Below, in pieces: positions 1-11,255 of a DNA stretch of 64,000 nt; the first letter of the stretch is position 1, and every line of letters starts with the position of its first letter. Origin of the DNA: Deroplatys truncata. Lineage: Eukaryota; Arthropoda; Insecta; Mantodea; Mantidae. The stretch is from the NCBI GenBank assembly GCA_030765065.1, contig CM060975.1:203150007-203214006 (forward strand), in the 5' to 3' direction. Below the pieces are notes generated by a model. That model was not told the DNA's origin and ran no database searches. It worked only from the letters and a program-made list of their open reading frames with translations. Made by a program: the position numbers and the translations under genes.

Positions 1-120
1 GATGTAATCGACTTATGTGTTTCCGCGTATTCTCTGTAAAGTAACAACCACGATGTTGTCGAAAAGTCACATACATCTTAGTAAGTAGCTTTTATTATAG
101 CTAAATATGTTCCTGTACTA

Positions 121-300
121 CCTCTGTGGTCTAGTGGTCTCTGGCTTCTCAATCCAGAGGTGGTGGATTCGATTTCCAGCTGGGGCGGGGGAATCTTACT
201 TTAATTATAATCATTTCCTACCCTCCGTTGAGTCTGGAAGTATAATGTGGAAGTGAATTTGTGTGTGTTTCTTAATAAAGATCAGTAAAAGCAATCAGCA
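121..300 (+). mobile_element. tRNA-headed SINE
   Basis: A pol III style head is visible: an A box TGGTCTAGTGG at 127-137 and a B-box-like GATTCGATTTC at about 166-176, at tRNA-like spacing, followed by a non-tRNA body with an AATAAAGA stretch. No other copy of this body was seen in the window. A tRNA pseudogene alone is less likely because the body continues past the head. The 3' edge is approximate. Confidence 0.55.
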
Positions 301-343
301 AAAACCTGCAGTCAACGATTTAGTTGTTTCTAAAGAGAAAGCT

Positions 344-520
344 CCAAAGATGACCACGTGGTGTGGGGGTAGCGTGTCTGTCTCATATTCAAGAATTCTG
401 AGTTTCAGTTTTGGTTAGGGTAAGTAACCGGTTCTGAGTTTTCCCTTTCCTGAGAAGAGGGCCCCAGGCTCGTTTAAGCACATTTTCATACTCCAATATG
501 ATCTACCAGATTAAAGGACG
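344..520 (+). mobile_element. Degenerate tRNA-headed SINE
   Basis: The start resembles a decayed tRNA (ACGTGGTGTGGGGGTAGCG for the A-box region, GAGTTTCAGTTTTGG where a B box should be), followed by a body with no coding potential. It lies directly downstream of another SINE. The boxes are weak, so old age or chance resemblance are both possible. Confidence 0.35.
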
Positions 521-584
521 TTAAACTTCAAGCAATATTCTAATATCCAGGTTTTGTAAATGCGTTTTTGTATTTTATTTGTTT

Positions 585-735
585 AGGATTTGAAATTAGT
601 ATCTATCTCATAGCCTAGGTCCATTTGGAAGAACAGGGGTTTAGTATGGTAAAAGAATTATTAAAATTGGTTCAGCGGTTTTTGAGATATCGCTATGCAT
701 ACACGCACAAACACATTTTATCTCCTTATAATATT
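585..735 (+). repeat. Possible retroposon 3' tail
   Basis: The segment with GGTTCAGCGGTTTTTGAGA followed by ACAAACACA and ending in TATAATATTATTAG resembles the 3' tails shared by insect RTE-like LINEs and their SINEs. Nothing coding lies upstream. The assignment is by resemblance of a short motif only. Confidence 0.25.
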
Positions 736-1535
736 ATTAGAAATACTAAACGAAGAGAGTACAGATCTACTTATGCACCATAATATGACAAGAAGTTTCC
801 GTGCTTGAGGTAGATAGCTCCGTGGATGCACAGTAACTCCTGGTCGAGGTATATAGTGCAATATCCCATGTGTGCGCTCAGCTGTTGCTGAGTATATTGA
901 TGTGGTCCCAGAGGACAGTGTCGGCAAAGTAACAGACCAAGTTAAGGGAGAGGGAGGGGGTGGTAGACTCAAAAAATGAAAAAGGACGGGCCAGGGAAGC
1001 TGAAATCTTGAGTTAAGGGATGGTTCAACGTAACGAGGGTGGAGAAAGGGGGTAAAAATAAAAGCAAACACAGCAAATGAGAAAGTGCGTGTCTCTTGGG
1101 AACAGGATAGCTCTGGTCAAAATCACCATCGGCCGTAATGTTATATAACCTCTTATTTTCTATTTATAAAAGCTGTTCAACCATGGAATATCAGCTCTAA
1201 AGTTTTCTTTGTAGAGGGTTCAATGGAGGAAGTAAAACGAGTTTTCTCTGCTTTTCCTTTCTTCTGTCCTCTTATGACTACCTTCTCTGTCCCTTATTTT
1301 GACTGAATAATACACAAGATATCTTAGAAAACTAGTTTCTAATTACGAGAAGAAATAAAATAACATAACTGATCCTGTATTAGCCGCCCCTAGATTTCTG
1401 CATTATGAACAGGTTAGTTATAGTCATACGTAAAAACATCACCTCTTCTGCCAAACATACGTTATTCAGAAAATAAGATTCTTGTAACACACGTATTAAT
1501 TCATGAGCTTAATCGGAATTTGCACAAATACAAAG
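736..1535. other. Unassigned intergenic DNA
   Basis: Moderate GC, no recognised repeat or domain. A 117-codon minus-strand open stretch at 718-1071 is rich in Pro, Ser and Leu, has no recognisable domain, and is most simply explained by chance. Confidence 0.3.
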
Positions 1536-1975
1536 AATCCCGTCGACCGCCCACTCTGAACTTGGCTTTTTCATGGATTTCCCTGAGCGGTAGGCGAATG
1601 CTGGAGTGGTTTCTCATTTATCACGATTTCCTTTCTCTCATTTTCCTTTCTTTTCGTTTTCTTCTCAGGTTTGAGGTGTGCTATAAGGTTCCGTGGCGTG
1701 AGACAGTGCCAGAGAGATAGGGCGGAAAAAGGAAAAAGTATTAATCGTGGATACTAGAAGGCTGCCTGGTTGTCAGGGTCATTCATCCACCTCTCTGGGT
1801 CCAGTTGTGGGTAGAGTCTTCGAGCCAGGAAATGAAAAGTACTTTCACGCGCCTCTATGTGGCCTGTAGCCTCTTGAGGTTCCTTCACTTCATTCCATCT
1901 TCCTGGGGGTGATAGCAGAATAGATCTCCCGTATGTCGCAGTGTCCCGTCCGTTATTTACCCTATACCCCCATGT
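1536..1975 (+). mobile_element. SINE family a, 5'-truncated copy
   Basis: The copy begins inside the B box (AATCCCGTCGACCGCCCA) and then carries the shared body: TTTTTCATGG, a C/T-rich block, a block reading GGATACTAGAAGGCTGC, GCGCCTCTATGTGGCC and the 3' block CCTTCACTTCATTCC. The same order is seen in the copies at 5.4, 22.4 and 52.3 kb. The tRNA head is missing. Open frames on either strand here are by-products of its GC content. Confidence 0.7.
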
Positions 1976-4900
1976 GATTTCCTTCTGACTGGAAACTCGT
2001 GATTCTTTCCGAATATTAAAGGAGTGAAATTGCCAAAGTAAAGGTTTAAGAGACTGCACCACGCATAAACTCTTTAACATTAATCTTCTAACTAGATTTT
2101 CATTAAAAGTACATATTTTTTGTGATTTTGAGTTTCATATCTCTCTTCATAACACAAATACTATTTAATAATCGCAGCTCAATTAACAAAATACCTATTT
2201 TATTCCACAAGTCTTATTAAAGCTCGTGTTTTCGATTTATAAACATTACGTTTGCACTTTAAAAAGAGCCAATTCCTACCACTTTCGGCGTATAATGAAG
2301 TATGTGCCATTTAAACAAAATCTTCTCTGTTTAAATGTCAAAACTCAATTTTTTATAAATAATTTACAAAACTCCCAAGAGATGCTTCAGCCATCATTTT
2401 TTTCTTATGCCATTTACGTAATACAATCTCATTTTTAGAAGATAAAGCTGAAAGGCTCGAGAACTGCGATATATTGGAATGGTTAACTAGCAGAAGTGCC
2501 GGATTCTGTCCTCAGGGAGTTGCAGTAAGGGGAAGCTGACCATTCTGCCCTTCTGAGACTTCACGATTAAATTCCTATATGTGGGACTCTCCCTTTTTCA
2601 ATGGGCGATATTCATTTTCATGAAGGGGTGCGTTTGCGATCCGAGAACGAGAAAATTAAAGTACAAGCAGTGAATGTTCACTGTTCGTCCTGCCTCAGAT
2701 TTTAAAAGTGTAGATAGGAATCAGTGAAATAATGTTTGTACCGTATAAAACAAAAGCATTTCAGCTATTTTAAACTCTGATGCAGTATATTCATATTTTT
2801 CTTATATCTTATATTTTATTTCATAACTACTGTAGTATGAATTATTCACATAAAGGCTTAACTTTTCTTTTTTACTTCCAATTAAATACACATTGAAAAT
2901 GGTTTGAATTAGATAATACATGTTTATAGGTATGACAATAGTAAAATGTTTTCAAAGTAAGACGATAATCATTATTTCAGCGACTGCATTACGTACTCTG
3001 CACATGATAGAAGGACAGACAGGACACACGCACTTCGGACCTTTTTGGATTAGGATAATAGAAGGGCCCCCAGGCACTGGATCTCAGCACCGCACATAGT
3101 TTATTGTAGGCCCTTTACAACTTACGTGGATTGGATGAAGAAGAGACCCGAAAGGCGACAGATCCGGACTTCTATTCCCGCTAGCAAGAACGGGGCCCTT
3201 AACGATTCCCGAATGAACTAATCCTGACAACGTCGCGAACCTGCCTCTTTCATCTTCAATGCAGGAAGAGGCACTATCAGATCAGCCAAGCGCCTGGCAG
3301 AAATTTTTATAAGTGCAAACTCCACCGTCCCCCCGCAACGCACCAATTGCTGTTGCTGCTCCTACAACCTTGAAACATATGAACATGAAGAATGAAAAAA
3401 ATGTGATGGGGACAAGAAATTTGAAGTAGAAGAGGAATTATCTTAGCAATGTCCTACTGAATTGGGTAAGCCACGTAAAAACCTCAAGATCAGAGTTGCC
3501 AGCAATCGATCCCGGGAGCACCCGAATGCAAGTCTCATCAAATACTATTTTCACATATGCTTATCTCAAGGGACCTCACACTATACAAGGTGTATGCATT
3601 CCATAATTGCTTATTGCCTAGTATCACAAATTCACTTCAAAGGAAAGAAAATCTTATCATTAATTCCCAGATCTAATATTTTATTTAAAGTGCTCTTTGC
3701 TATTTTATCCATATCTTCTTATCGTATCAATCTAACTCCTTTATGAAGCCGTATGCATTCTTCAGCCCGTAATGACTGACACATAAACAATATATTAATT
3801 TATGCAACAAATGGATAATCTCGATGATCATGGCAAGAGTAAATGTTGTCGCACGAACGATAGGGAGTGATACAATTTTCACGAGTATACATTAAGAGTA
3901 TACATGAGTTGGATGCAACATTTTATGCATATTAGCATTATAAGTTGTAGGAAATAAATCATTATATCATTCCTTATCTATAACTGATATAAGTAAGACT
4001 GTGTTCTTATGCCTGTAAACGAAGCGTTAGCTTCTCCCCCTACATTTCATTTGTTACTCCCTGGCGTGTTGAACCGATACGTATGACAGCATACATTCCC
4101 TTCGTGGGAGAGAAGTGAGCAGGTATTTCGGATTGTGCTGTAGCCTATTATTAGAACATAATGGTAAGTAATTAAAATTCAGATTTTAATTATTCTATAT
4201 TTAATAGTATATATCTTCATTGCTAGAGAAAAGAATATCACAACATGGTTTCATCTTCCCCCTATAAGCCACGGTATTACGTCACTACTATTATTGACAC
4301 GTGAGTCATAATAAGTCAATTATGCAGGATATTAAATATAGTAAATTACCTATATATACTGCTAAAATTGCATATGGGGATTTAAGTCTTGAATCATAGA
4401 AGACTTCGATAAGTAAGAAAAGGATAGAACAAGGGAAATGAGGAACAGAGCCACAAACACAGGACTAGAAATAAAAGGGTAGTATAGGAGTCAATAAAAC
4501 CAGAAGTCTACCCAAACTTGTGGAATGGGTCGTTTACATTTCCTGAATGAAATAAGTGAAACTTTAAGACATCAATTACCGATGGTAGGATTTGGTAATT
4601 ATATATTATATATAATTACACCGATCAGCAATGAGATTTCCTACTTCTGATGTTAAATAGTTACGATCAAACTTACTAATATAAGTTCAATGTAGACTTT
4701 ACTTTGTTGTTTATGACATAATTTAATTCAGGCAATAAAGGGTTACGTCAGGTCGTCGTGCGCAGTTTTGAATTTGCTGCATTGCCATATCATGGAGTTG
4801 AGCGCCCTATATACCGTGTCTTTGGTTGCGCGATATGTGCTGTAATGTGTGCGGTATGTCTCCTACATCTCCGTATGTAGTCGCAATTCTTCTGCATAAA

Positions 4901-5435
4901 CTCACAAAGTTATTTTGGCATATTATTTGAATCCTCCACATCTACATTATAAACGGAAAGGGATCATCGTTGTCAATAACCACAGCATTTTCATAATTTA
5001 AAATTAAACAAACACGCAATGTTTAACCCTTTAATGTCTAACGATATGAATTCCTATCTTATTTTGAAAGCGTATGCATTTGAAATTCTGGTGACAGCTG
5101 ATAAACATTTTCACAAGAAAGTTGGATTTTAATCTTGAAATGGAAGAACAACAAATGTAAAGAGCAAATCGTCTGTAAATAAGAATACAGATTGAAATGT
5201 TATGGGGGTTGGGGTCCAAAAAAGTCTAAATTTTCTGAGCCATTCACATATTGTAACTGAAATAAGATAAACACTTTAATATAACACAGTAAACAAAAAT
5301 TTAACTTATAAGTAGTCCATTCCATAAATCAAACACGAAATGATGTCTAATATTAGGTGTGACCAAACTTCCCCCAAGTATGCCAATAATACGGATTCTA
5401 GTTTTTTATTTAACCCGAACTTAATTTAGGTATTA
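1976..5435. other. Unassigned AT-rich DNA
   Basis: No domain, RNA gene or window-internal repeat recognised. Around 2990-3370 the base composition is clearly more GC-rich than its surroundings, which suggests either an unrecognised inserted element or a constrained single-copy segment. Small open frames (for example 3462-3746 plus, 5031-5219 minus) show no domain or good start context and are left uncalled. Confidence 0.3.
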
Positions 5436-5965
5436 ACGAGTGAGACAGCTTTGCGGTAACGTGTAAGGCACTCATTTGCGAGGTCTCGGGTTCAAATCCC
5501 GGTGACGTTGGGTTTTTCATGGTTTTTCCCTGATCGGTAGCGAACGCTTTGGTGGTTTCTCATCTATCACGATGTCCTTTACCTCACTTTACTTTCATTC
5601 CGTTTCCTTCTCATTTTTCAGGTGTGCTTCTGAGTTTCGTGGCGTAAGATGGTGCCGGACAGATGGCGCGGATGCTTGCTGCGAGAAAAGAGTTCTCCCC
5701 GTGGACATTAGAAGTCCGCTTGGTTGAACGGGTCATTTATCCGTCCTTTCTGGGCGGCTCCTGTAGTGCGAGGTTCTTCTAGGTCCTGTAGTGCGAGTGT
5801 TTGGGACATCCGCGCGTCTCTGTGGCCTATCTGCCTGCAGCCTATAGCTTTCTGTGCTTCCTTTACTTCATTCCTTCCTCTTGGGTGATATTTGCAATAG
5901 ATCTCTCGTAGGTTTCAGTGTACGAGGTATCCCCCTTGGTTGTATGTCCTATAATTCAGGCATAA
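5436..5965 (+). mobile_element. SINE family a, full-length copy
   Basis: This is the most complete copy of family a. A tRNA-like head (GAGACAGCTTTGCGG, B box GGTTCAAATCCC at 5489-5500) is followed by the shared body and by a 3' block with CTTTACTTCATTCCTTCC. At about 0.5 kb it is long for a SINE, so the body may be a compound of two units; an internal echo (two occurrences of CCTGTAGTGCGAG) lies near 5761-5800. Confidence 0.75.
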
Positions 5966-7025
5966 ATAGGTTAAAACTAAAAACATGCAGTACATACGCC
6001 TACGTTTCTGTGCTATTAGAAACTCAGTTATTAATAACAAATCCCGAATTGCACTTTTATCCAAATATTCTTTGTGAGATCTCATTGGTGTGTATTGAAA
6101 CTAATGCCTTGATATTGCCGTAACCTTTTACATTTATACATATCACGGGGGGTAGAGCATGGTACCGGATTTTTAAATCATAGCAATCTACACGAGGTCC
6201 GACGGGGCGAGCTCAACACCTGAAAATTTCTAAAATATTCCTAAATCATTGTGGGGAAGGAAAGAAGGAACTACCTACGTTAATAATTCACATGGTAAAA
6301 GTTTAGATGTACAGGATATATCATTACAAATTAGAAACGATACATGTTACCTTCTGTTTGACGGAGCGTCCTACCCTGACATCTGCACTGTTCACTAGTT
6401 CGCAAGAGACAGACTCAGCGTCATAGACGTTTCCACAATCTACAACCGGTTTCCCCCCACTCTTATTCCATCATTACCGGTCCGTACTGCCAACTTAAAA
6501 TAGATCAAACAATGTTGCCATAACCGCATATGTTCTTACAGAGTTGCCACAACTAAAATGCCACAATATATAAATTTGAAATTCCTGACGCTGAACTCTC
6601 TCTAATGCTTCTTTAAGAACCTTCATTACACGGTTATTCAGTCCAAACGTGCTCAAACAGGGATGCTCTGCTGAACGTTGTAGTCTGCAAAGCTAGCCTT
6701 AGGAGATATGGGCTGAAACGTGTGGGGAGATATGGGCTGAAACATGTGGAGGAGAGTAAACAATCCATGTTGCATATATGCATTTCGTTCTTGTCCACAA
6801 ACTAGGCCTGTCATTGTCACATGACAGACACATCAATTTCCTTAAGTAGTTCTCAAATTCTCTGCCTCAAAATCCTTATTTTTGCATACTTTTATTTAAA
6901 CATCACGTGTAGAATGGAAGTAATTCGGCATTGTTTAATGACATCCTGAGGAATTTTATATTCGGTAGTAGATTAGTACAGATCTACCTACAAAACTTAT
7001 TCGTTGAGTGATAAAATGAAAATTC
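5966..7025. other. Unassigned DNA with a small tandem duplication
   Basis: No gene or known element recognised. The segment contains a 24-bp tandem duplication at 6702-6749 and ends where a family-A element starts. Confidence 0.3.
6702..6749. repeat. 24-bp tandem duplication
   Basis: Two adjacent units beginning GGAGATATGGGCTGAAAC differ at a single base. A simple replication-slippage product; no function implied. Confidence 0.9.
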
Positions 7026-7214
7026 TGATGTGCTATACTCACATGACTTTCTTTACCCGTATCATTTATTTTTCTATATATTTTACAGAATACTTTTACC
7101 AAAGCATATTTTTGTATCTTATAATCGATATAAAGCTTCACAGAAATACTTCTTTACGCATTTCGATGTGAGCAAAAGGGGGAAGAAAACCGAATCGATA
7201 GTCAGATGTATAAA

Positions 7215-7374
7215 AATGGCAAAAAATGAAAAGGACATTGTTAAAATTAATAAGAATATAATTCTAGTAGATATTCAAGATGTTATTTTTGATTTAAGAG
7301 GGACAATGGTTATTGGTAAAATTAAAGCAATTTCTACATCAAAAATTAAAAAAATTACTCCAATCAAAAAGAAG
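7215..7374 (-). pseudogene. nad3: Nuclear mitochondrial fragment, nad3
   Basis: The minus strand encodes the second half of NADH dehydrogenase subunit 3 when read with the invertebrate mitochondrial code: FFLIGVIFLIFDVEIALIL is visible, matching the conserved membrane segment of ND3. TGA is read as Trp (SWMS) and ATA as Met. Under the nuclear code it is broken. Roughly the first third of the protein is absent. The far (C-terminal) edge is diverged and approximate. The plus-strand open frame over it is an antisense shadow. Confidence 0.85.
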
Positions 7375-7403
7375 GTATTATATACTTTTATAATAATAAT
7401 ATA

Positions 7404-7602
7404 GGTTATTTGGTTTTTTCGTTAATTTATAATAATAATTCATTGAATTATTATATATATTTTAGAATAATTTTAGCATTTTTGGTTAAAATACCCATGT
7501 TTTTAGTACATTTATGATTACCTAAGGCTCATGTTGAAGCTCCAGTTTCAGGTTCAATGATTTTAGCTGGAGTTTTATTAAAGTTAGGTGGCTATGGTTT
7601 AT
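7404..7602 (+). pseudogene. nad4: Nuclear mitochondrial fragment, nad4
   Basis: The plus strand carries an uninterrupted internal piece of ND4 in the invertebrate mitochondrial code: [20 protein letters not shown] followed by [19 protein letters not shown], the most conserved part of that proton-pumping subunit of complex I. TGA serves as Trp. No frameshift is present, so the insert is not very old. It joins directly to nad1 sequence, which is not the mitochondrial order. Confidence 0.93.
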
Positions 7603-7722
7603 AGAAACAAATCGCAGACCTTTTGATTTTGCCGAGGGAGAGTCAGAATTAGTTTCAGGATTTAATATTGAGTATGGAGGATGGGGCTTTGCTTTGATAT
7701 TTTTAGGAGAGTATTCAAGAAA
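7603..7722 (+). pseudogene. nad1: Nuclear mitochondrial fragment, nad1
   Basis: Reading in the mitochondrial code gives [19 protein letters not shown] followed by [12 protein letters not shown], the strongly conserved ND1 loop that contacts the quinone chamber. AGA stands at a small-residue position, consistent with Ser in invertebrates. It follows the nad4 piece with a few shared bases at the junction (TTATA/ATA), typical of end joining. Sequence returns to family A near 7725. Confidence 0.92.
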
Positions 7723-8050
7723 AATTCAAGCCAACAACAGATATCTAAAAAATAGCCGATACTTGTGTGTTTTAAGGTTATTAAATTTGTTACGTAGTAT
7801 GTTTTTCTTTCTCTTATGGTTTACCAGTCACATAAAATTATACATTATTTCTCACATAAATTTCTCCATAAATTTCAAAATATATATTTTATTAGTCATG
7901 TAAATACCCTAAACAAACGGTATTTTAATTTAAAAAATAATTTTCTAGGAAATGCGAAATTTCTAAAATCTCCGGTATAAAGGGTAGTTTGACATGGAGG
8001 ATTTTTTTGAAAATCTTCGTGTCGCATCCTTGGAACATGTTGAACCCGAA

Positions 8051-8358
8051 AGAAATGAAATTGAGTTTTATTTATGGACGCTCTTTAACTGCTGTGGTCC
8101 TTAGCGTCCCATTCTATATTGGGCATGAAAGACCGGTAATTTTGCTCAGAGGCCTCTTTATCAGGCTTGAGGTTCTTTTACGTGTCGTAAATCTACGACA
8201 CGGGACCACCGGCTTTACTTCCCTTCCGAAGGAAGCCGTGCTAAGGATTTTTACGCCCGAAAATATCCATCGCCCTCCGCCGGGTTTGAACCCGCGACCT
8301 TGGGAACTAGAGGCTAGCACGGTACCACTAGTCCACAGAGGACGGCAAAACTCACAAT
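8051..8358 (-). mobile_element. SINE family c with target-site duplication
   Basis: On the minus strand a tRNA-like head is clear: A box GTGGACTAGTGG near 8330 and B box GGTTCAAACCC near 8285, followed by a body with an inverted pair around TCGTAGATTTACGA. It is flanked by a 14-bp duplication of family-A sequence, ATGTTGAACCC(G/A)AA at 8037-8050 and 8359-8372, which proves insertion into the older family-A copy. A second copy is at 50.65 kb. Confidence 0.88.
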
Positions 8359-8570
8359 ATGTTGAACCCAAATACCAAATTTGGCATTTATAGGACATTT
8401 CGTTGTTGGGTTATGCTATTCACAGACACACACGGACACAAAATGCCCCCCCCCGCGGCCCGTGAGGTCTCAAAACGTATATTTCCGGTTAAATCTCCGA
8501 TGTAGATTTGTTTTGTGGAATACAATACTTCCTGTTTCTTATCTACTATAGGTAAGTGGTAAAGAAAGTA

Positions 8571-9310
8571 AAAACAAGTAAAAGAAGATGTAATATTTCT
8601 TATAGAGGCTTCAACAGTAATCGGATATCGATATCGAACTAAAATAAACAGCTTGCGAAGAAAGTTTTCCAGCACCAAGAATATATAGGCAGAAAAGCTA
8701 TTCCATGGCTCCCCTACGAAATAGTTGAGGTAACTTCTGGCTACTGGAATAATTTTAATTCGTGGTCCATGTGCATTGTGTCAGTGTCCAGCGAGAGGAG
8801 CGCGGAGGGGTGCGCAGGACTGATGTGACCCCTGGGTACTACGAGCTGGAGGCATGCTATACATTTCAATCCGGACTGTCACAGGCCAGTCCTAGGAGAC
8901 AGCAGTGGGGGCGACATACCTACCCAAAGAAGTGAAAAGCGTTACTGTTCATCTTCAACTTCCCCCCTCAAAAAACAAATAAAAAAACCAAATCTCTTTT
9001 ATTTTCTATCACTTGCATTTTATAAGCCCAGCTCGCCAAGCATGTTGGTATCCTGTAAAAGTATACCTCCATTAAGTTTCCACAGAAAAATAATTGTCAT
9101 ACACAATTAAATTATAAATTACAGGGTCTTATACTTATTTATTCATATTTTCATTTCTATAGTACTCTTTTGTTCATATTTTCTTCTTCTTATACTTATT
9201 TATTCATATTTTCATTTCTATAATCCCTGCTTCGATTCGACCAGGGATGTAAGAAGCCTATTCTCATGCATCTTCCTACTCACTTTTGGTGATTGTTACA
9301 AATTGTAAAA
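8571..9310. other. Unassigned DNA
   Basis: A GC-richer part at about 8760-8960 has no recognisable gene. An AT-rich part contains a 34-bp direct repeat at 9128-9222. No open frame with support. Confidence 0.3.
9128..9222. repeat. 34-bp perfect direct repeat
   Basis: The 34-bp string starting CTTATACTTATTTATTC occurs at 9128-9161 and again, unchanged, at 9189-9222. The identity points to a recent local duplication. Confidence 0.95.
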
Positions 9311-9395
9311 ATGTGTTGCATTCACATGACTTTCTCTACACTTGTACAAATTATTTTTACAAACGCTTATTCTCCATCTACTTCTTGACTTCTTT
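9311..9395 (+). mobile_element. Family A 5'-end fragment
   Basis: Only the first 85 bp of family A remain: ATTCACATGACTTTCTCTAC followed by the conserved CTTGTACAAA and TTATTCTCCATCTACTTC. The sequence then departs from the family. Confidence 0.8.
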
Positions 9396-10316
9396 CTGCA
9401 CGAGCTACAGTACTTTAAATCTTGGGGCCCATTTGAGCAAACTAGAAGGAAACGACGTTTATGTTCGCTCCATAAAACTTTATTATTTAAATATATGAGA
9501 AATGCCGTCTGTATTTATAAAAGTATCTTCAATCTGGTAGTTTTACCTCAGATTCGAGTAAAAAAATGTTTTTATATGTTCTCACAATAGGAAAAAGTCA
9601 ATTGTATCATAGTATTACAGGTTTATTATCTTAGCGTAAAGAAGTATTCCAAAGAAACGCGAAAACCCTATATAAATATTGAAAAATTGAATCAGGTTCT
9701 CTTTCGACGGTGTGAAAGAACAATTCAAACGTGATTTCAAAAAAGTCCCAAGTCCCTATTTTTACGAAATGTATTTTTTTTTTTTTTTTTTTTTTTTGCA
9801 GCATCTTCTACTTTGAAGTACGCTGCTTTCCATTCCACTCTCCTACATAATTGCAGCTGAATGTTGTAGTGATTTGAAGAGGATCCCAAGTCCTGGATAT
9901 GGGTAGTTCATGATGTCACTAACCGTCTTCAATACCGCTGCTTTCACCAAATAGCGTTAGTTAGCTGATCTTATTGAAACTCATGATGACAGTAATACAT
10001 TTAAAGGTAAAAGAAAACGAAATGAGAGTGACTAGAAGAAAAAATGAAACAGCCTAGAAGGAAAGGTACTGAGTATATTAATGCAAGAGGTAAGAAGAGC
10101 GCGCAAAACTTGCAGGTTCTCTAGGCCTCTGACGTGAAAACGTTTGCGAGGTGTTCTGCTTTCAGGAAGTTTGAGGGGGGAATGTACCACGTGGCAGCTC
10201 ACGATGATGTCATAAATAGATTTACTATCTACGTTAAAAACATCGTGCAACTTAGTATTCTGGAGCGTTCACTTGGAACAGAGTGTGTTTTCTAGTGATT
10301 TATAAAATTATTTATA
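9396..10316. other. Unassigned DNA with a poly-T tract
   Basis: An uninterrupted T run lies at about 9772-9797, which could be the reverse-strand tail of a retroposon, although no head was found. The string AAAAAGTCCCAAGTCC near 9740 is also present in the terminal repeat of the MITE at 11.8 kb, suggesting a scrap of that family. No gene seen. Confidence 0.3.
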
Positions 10317-10391
10317 ATGCCCAGTAAGAAAAGAAGAGTTCTACACAGTCAAGCCTGGGAAATATTTGCTAAACGTTGTAAATATCTGTGA
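10317..10391 (+). pseudogene. Possible N-terminal remnant of a transposon protein
   Basis: A short open frame MPSKKRRVLHSQAWEIF... ends after 24 codons. A basic patch followed by LHSQAWEIF is reminiscent of the N-terminal helix-turn-helix start of some insect DNA-transposon proteins. It is cut off 26 bp before a family-A copy. The resemblance is weak. Confidence 0.15.
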
Positions 10392-10417
10392 CGAGGAAAG
10401 CAAACAAAAAACAATCT

Positions 10418-11255
10418 GATGTGTTACACTCACATGACTTTCTCTACTCTTGTACAAACTATTTTTACAAACGCTTATTCTCCATATGCTTCATGTTAAT
10501 CGAGATGTTAATCTTATTGCTGATTTTCTTGTAGGTGCAAGGGGAATATGATAGGCTTTAAGCGATAGTCAAATATTTTAAGGGCTGGTTGCTATGTGGC
10601 GCATTCCTTTCTCTTTGTATGTCCAGGACATAAAATGATGAATAACGAATTCCCATTTGAGAAAAATTATTGGAAAATTTAAGGGAATAACAAGCAATGT
10701 CTCGAAAATGGTTCACTCAACAAAAGAAATGTATATGACATAAAATTGTGTATTTTAATGCGATCTATATTTTTTTGTGTAGTAAAATTTTGTCTATCTC
10801 ATGAGTTACCAGTTATGCAAAAGTCGTTCACAATGAAGAATACTTTTGGAGACATTCCCAGAAAATTCGAGATACACATTTCATTTGTCATGAAAATATC
10901 TTAAACATACGATATATTAATCAAAATCGTTAGAGCCATTTTTGAGAAAATTAAAATTTTCGAAAAATGTTCCATGTAAAGGGTAATCTGGGGTGGGAAG
11001 ATTTTCTTGAAAACCTTCGTGTCGCATCTCTGGAAGATACTGAACCTAAATACCAAGTTTGGTGTTTATCCGACTGTTCGTTTCTGAGTTATGCTGTTCA
11101 TAGACACACACAGACACACACTGACATGTTTCCAAAAACGCTTTTTTTTTGGATTCAGGGGATCTCAAAATATAAATTTCCGGTGAAATCTCGGTATCGA
11201 ATTTTTGGGTGGAATACAGTACTTCCCCTACTTACTACACGTAGTAGAGAAAGTA
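10418..11255 (+). mobile_element. Family A copy, subfamily I
   Basis: Both ends are intact: ATCTGATGTGTTACACTCAC at the start and the stem-loop CTACTTACTACACGTAGTAG plus AGAAAGTA at the end. The CA tract sits just after GCTGTTCATAGACAC. A 111-codon frame starting MFHVKGNLGW lies in the 3' half; the same frame recurs in other copies but is broken in several. A short deletion is present near the 5' region compared with the 17.6 kb copy. Confidence 0.9.

Larger units (their letters stand above)
7026..8570 (+). mobile_element. Family A copy 1, interrupted by mitochondrial DNA and a SINE
   Basis: The 5' end (TCTGATGTGC, then ACATGACTTTCTTTAC) and 3' end (GGTAAAGAAAGTA) match the family. The body is broken twice: by mitochondrial DNA at about 7.2-7.72 kb and by a SINE at 8051-8358. 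After each insert the family sequence resumes (for example TTATGGTTTACCAGT near 7820). The usual internal CA tract is present as a short version after CTATTCACAGACACAC. The 3' stem-loop is decayed. Confidence 0.85.

Noticed and set aside
7030..7404. 124-codon plus-strand frame with Lys/Ile-rich end
   Set aside because: Its second half is antisense to the nad3 mitochondrial fragment and its first half is family-A sequence.
7404..7722. Functional mitochondrial genes or contaminating mtDNA
   Set aside because: Fragments are partial, in non-mitochondrial order and embedded in a nuclear repeat that continues on both sides.
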